64,000 nt of DNA from Actinomadura syzygii. Lineage in GTDB: Bacteria > Actinomycetota > Actinomycetes > Streptosporangiales > Streptosporangiaceae. Shown piece by piece: positions 62,555 to 64,000 of the stretch. The first letter of the stretch is position 1. Each line of letters starts with the position of its first letter. The notes beneath the pieces are model-generated. The model was given only the letters and a program-made list of their open reading frames with translations. It was not told where the DNA came from and did no database searches. Location: positions 62,001 to 126,000 of the forward strand of contig NZ_VSFF01000014.1 of NCBI RefSeq assembly GCF_008085905.1, written 5' to 3'. A program made the position numbers and the translations under genes.

Positions 62555-63629
62555 CCAGGTACTCCATGATCACTTCTGCGATGCGGGGACCGGCGTGGCC
62601 GTCCCACAGCGGCGGTTTCCGCTCCCCCGCCCGCGCGCCCGACTCCAGGACCTTGCGCACTTCCGGCACGACCTCCTCGAACGTCACCAGCCGGTTCGTG
62701 CCGTGCGTGATGGTGATGGGCCGCTCGGTGTTCGGCCGGACGGTCAGGCACGGCACGCCGAGGATCGTCGTCTCCTCCTGGAGTCCCCCCGAGTCCGTGA
62801 CGACCGCCGCCGCGCCCCGCACGGCCGCGATGAAGTCGATGTACCCGAGCGGATCGAGAATGTGCACGCGGTCGTGCGCGTCCAGCCCGGCGGCGAGCAG
62901 GTTCGCCCTGCCGCGCGGGTGCACCGGGATCACCAGGTCGGCGAGGTCGGCCACGCCGTGCAGGTGCCGGACGAGCGCCGCCGCCGTGTCCGGCTCGTCC
63001 ACGTTCGCCGGACGGTGCATCGTCGCGAGGACGTACCGCTCCGGCAGCCCGTGCTCCGCCCGCACCCGCTCGGTGTCGAAGGCGTCGAGGTTCGCGAGCA
63101 GCGTGTCGATCATCGGGTTGCCGACGAAGTGCGCGCGCGACACCGGGACGCCCTCGTCCGCCAGGTGCCCGACCGCCTCCGGGCTCGTGACGAGGCAGAG
63201 CGCGGAGAGCTGGTCGGTGAGGCGGCGGTTGACCTCCTCGGGCATCGTCATGTCGAAGCTGCGCAGCCCGGCCTCCACGTGGGCCACCGGGATGTGCAGC
63301 TTGGCCGCGACCAGCGCGGCGGCGATCGTCGAGTTCACGTCGCCGTACACGATGACGAGGGCGGGTGAACGCCCGATGAACTCCCGCTCAAGGCCGATCA
63401 TGAGCGCGGCGGTCTGCTCGGCGTGCCCGCCGGAGCCGACGCCGAGGTTCACGTCCGGCTCCGGCAGGCCCAGCTCGTCGAAGAAGATCTCCGACATCCG
63501 GGCGTCGTAGTGCTGGCCGGTGTGGACCACGGCCTGCTCGGCGCCCGCCGCCCGCAGCGCGCCGATCACCGGCGCCGCCTTGACGAAGTTCGGCCGCGCC
63601 CCGAGGACGTGCACGATGGGTCCCAACAC
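62547..63629 (-). CDS. wecB: UDP-N-acetylglucosamine 2-epimerase (non-hydrolysing)
   Basis: Epimerase of about 360 residues making UDP-ManNAc from UDP-GlcNAc. Typical motifs are VLGARPNFVKAAPVIGAL, VHTGQHYDARMSEIFF, VYGDVNSTIAAAL, HVEAGLRSFDMTMPEE and TDSGGLQEE with the UDP-binding Ser/Gly/Glu. In wall-teichoic-acid synthesis UDP-ManNAc is needed for the ManNAc-GlcNAc linkage unit. GTG at 63629 is preferred because AGAAGGGA lies just upstream; an ATG at 63647 is possible. It is divergent from a partial GT4 gene. Confidence 0.94.
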   Translation of the reverse strand: MLGPIVHVLGARPNFVKAAPVIGALRAAGAEQAVVHTGQHYDARMSEIFFDELGLPEPDVNLGVGSGGHAEQTAALMIGLEREFIGRSPALVIVYGDVNSTIAAALVAAKLHIPVAHVEAGLRSFDMTMPEEVNRRLTDQLSALCLVTSPEAVGHLADEGVPVSRAHFVGNPMIDTLLANLDAFDTERVRAEHGLPERYVLATMHRPANVDEPDTAAALVRHLHGVADLADLVIPVHPRGRANLLAAGLDAHDRVHILDPLGYIDFIAAVRGAAAVVTDSGGLQEETTILGVPCLTVRPNTERPITITHGTNRLVTFEEVVPEVRKVLESGARAGERKPPLWDGHAGPRIAEVIMEYLGE

Positions 63630-63671
63630 AATTTCCCTTCTGTTCATCGGGGTTGCCTACGCTCGCCCGCC

Positions 63672-64000
63672 GTGCCCACAAAAAAGCCCGTCTACCTGGC
63701 CGGACTCGCCTGGCGGCAGCTCCGGGACGATCCCGGCAGAGCCGCCCGACTGGCCGTCCGGCTGCTGGCCCGCGCGCCGTTCGGCCGCCGGCTGCGCACG
63801 TCCGGGCTCGCCGTCCCGAAGCCGCGGGACGTCCGGCGCGAGACCGCCGACCTGCGCCGCCTGCTGGAGCACGCGCCGTCCGCCCCGGTCCGTGAGCGGG
63901 CGTCGGCGCGGCCCGTCGAAGGCGTCCTGCAGTTCGTGACCAACGCTCTGCCCTGCACGAACGCGGGTTACACCGTCCGGACCCACCGGATCGCGCTCGC
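63672..64000 (+). CDS. GT4-type glycosyltransferase, 5' part only
   Basis: Only the first ~109 codons are in the window. A basic N-terminal stretch is followed by VLQFVTNALPCTNAGYTVRT, the start of a GT-B transferase acceptor domain of the kind found in wall-polymer and capsule loci. GTG at 63672 lies 8 nt after TACGCT (63658-63663), a -10-like box, and has no ribosome site, so a leaderless mRNA is likely. The rest lies beyond the window. Confidence 0.7.
   Translation, partial: MPTKKPVYLAGLAWRQLRDDPGRAARLAVRLLARAPFGRRLRTSGLAVPKPRDVRRETADLRRLLEHAPSAPVRERASARPVEGVLQFVTNALPCTNAGYTVRTHRIAL

Overview
The window is high-GC DNA (roughly 70% by eye) with many GTG and TTG starts, 1-8 nt gene overlaps and leaderless-looking starts. 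It carries WhiB, a fused FO synthase (FbiC), DUF3499 and DUF5719 proteins, an LCP protein and glycerol-phosphate wall-polymer polymerases. This points to a filamentous actinobacterium, most likely near Actinomadura/Thermomonosporaceae; the genus is an inference.

Layout. (1) 0-6 kb: a DUF4350 / MoxR ATPase / DUF58 operon, a convergent SpoIIM-type membrane protein and an RDD membrane protein with a repetitive Pro/Gln/Tyr tail. (2) 5.9-9.4 kb: two divergent S-adenosylhomocysteine hydrolases in tandem, separated by a 13-bp perfect hairpin, and a hypothetical protein. (3) 9.4-13 kb: a small MerR regulator with a dyad at its start, a small membrane protein and a NarL-type two-component pair. (4) 13.3-24.6 kb: a core block with a cation efflux protein, sugar-phosphate isomerase, Trm112-like protein, phosphomannomutase, DUF3499, a zinc-motif-less metallopeptidase relative, DUF5719, a large membrane GT2, WhiB and a Q/Y-rich membrane protein. 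(5) 24.7-29.6 kb: the coenzyme F420 genes fbiA, fbiB and fbiC. (6) 29.7-35.4 kb: a LysR regulator, a small membrane ORF and a DNA glycosylase, then an accessory patch with a toxin-antitoxin pair, an IS110-family element, an orphan hypothetical and a decayed BMP-type lipoprotein gene. (7) 35.4-64 kb: a long cell-envelope glycan region. It holds a nucleotidyltransferase, GT4/GT2 transferases, a flippase-like protein, thioredoxin, a PMT-like membrane protein, LCP ligase, two acyltransferases, two GT2/glycerophosphotransferase fusions, a CDP-alcohol phosphotransferase, UDP-GlcNAc 2-epimerase and a partial GT4. A TnpB-only IS200/IS605-type element interrupts it at 38.5-39.9 kb.

How it fits together. 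The last region reads as synthesis, decoration and wall attachment of a teichoic-acid-like polymer. WecB would supply UDP-ManNAc for a linkage unit, the two large fusions would make glycosylated poly(glycerol phosphate), acyltransferases would decorate it and the LCP protein would attach it to peptidoglycan. The phosphomannomutase and mannose-1-P guanylyltransferase-like genes could feed GDP-mannose to the GT4/GT2 enzymes.

The most unusual signal is at the IS110 element. Its upstream non-coding DNA has one 10-nt segment identical to the right junction and one 9-nt segment reverse-complementary to the overlapping right flank. This is the arrangement expected of a bridge RNA carrying a donor guide and a target guide. 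A second point of interest is a TnpB gene with an intact catalytic triad but no stop codon before the element's right-end hairpin.
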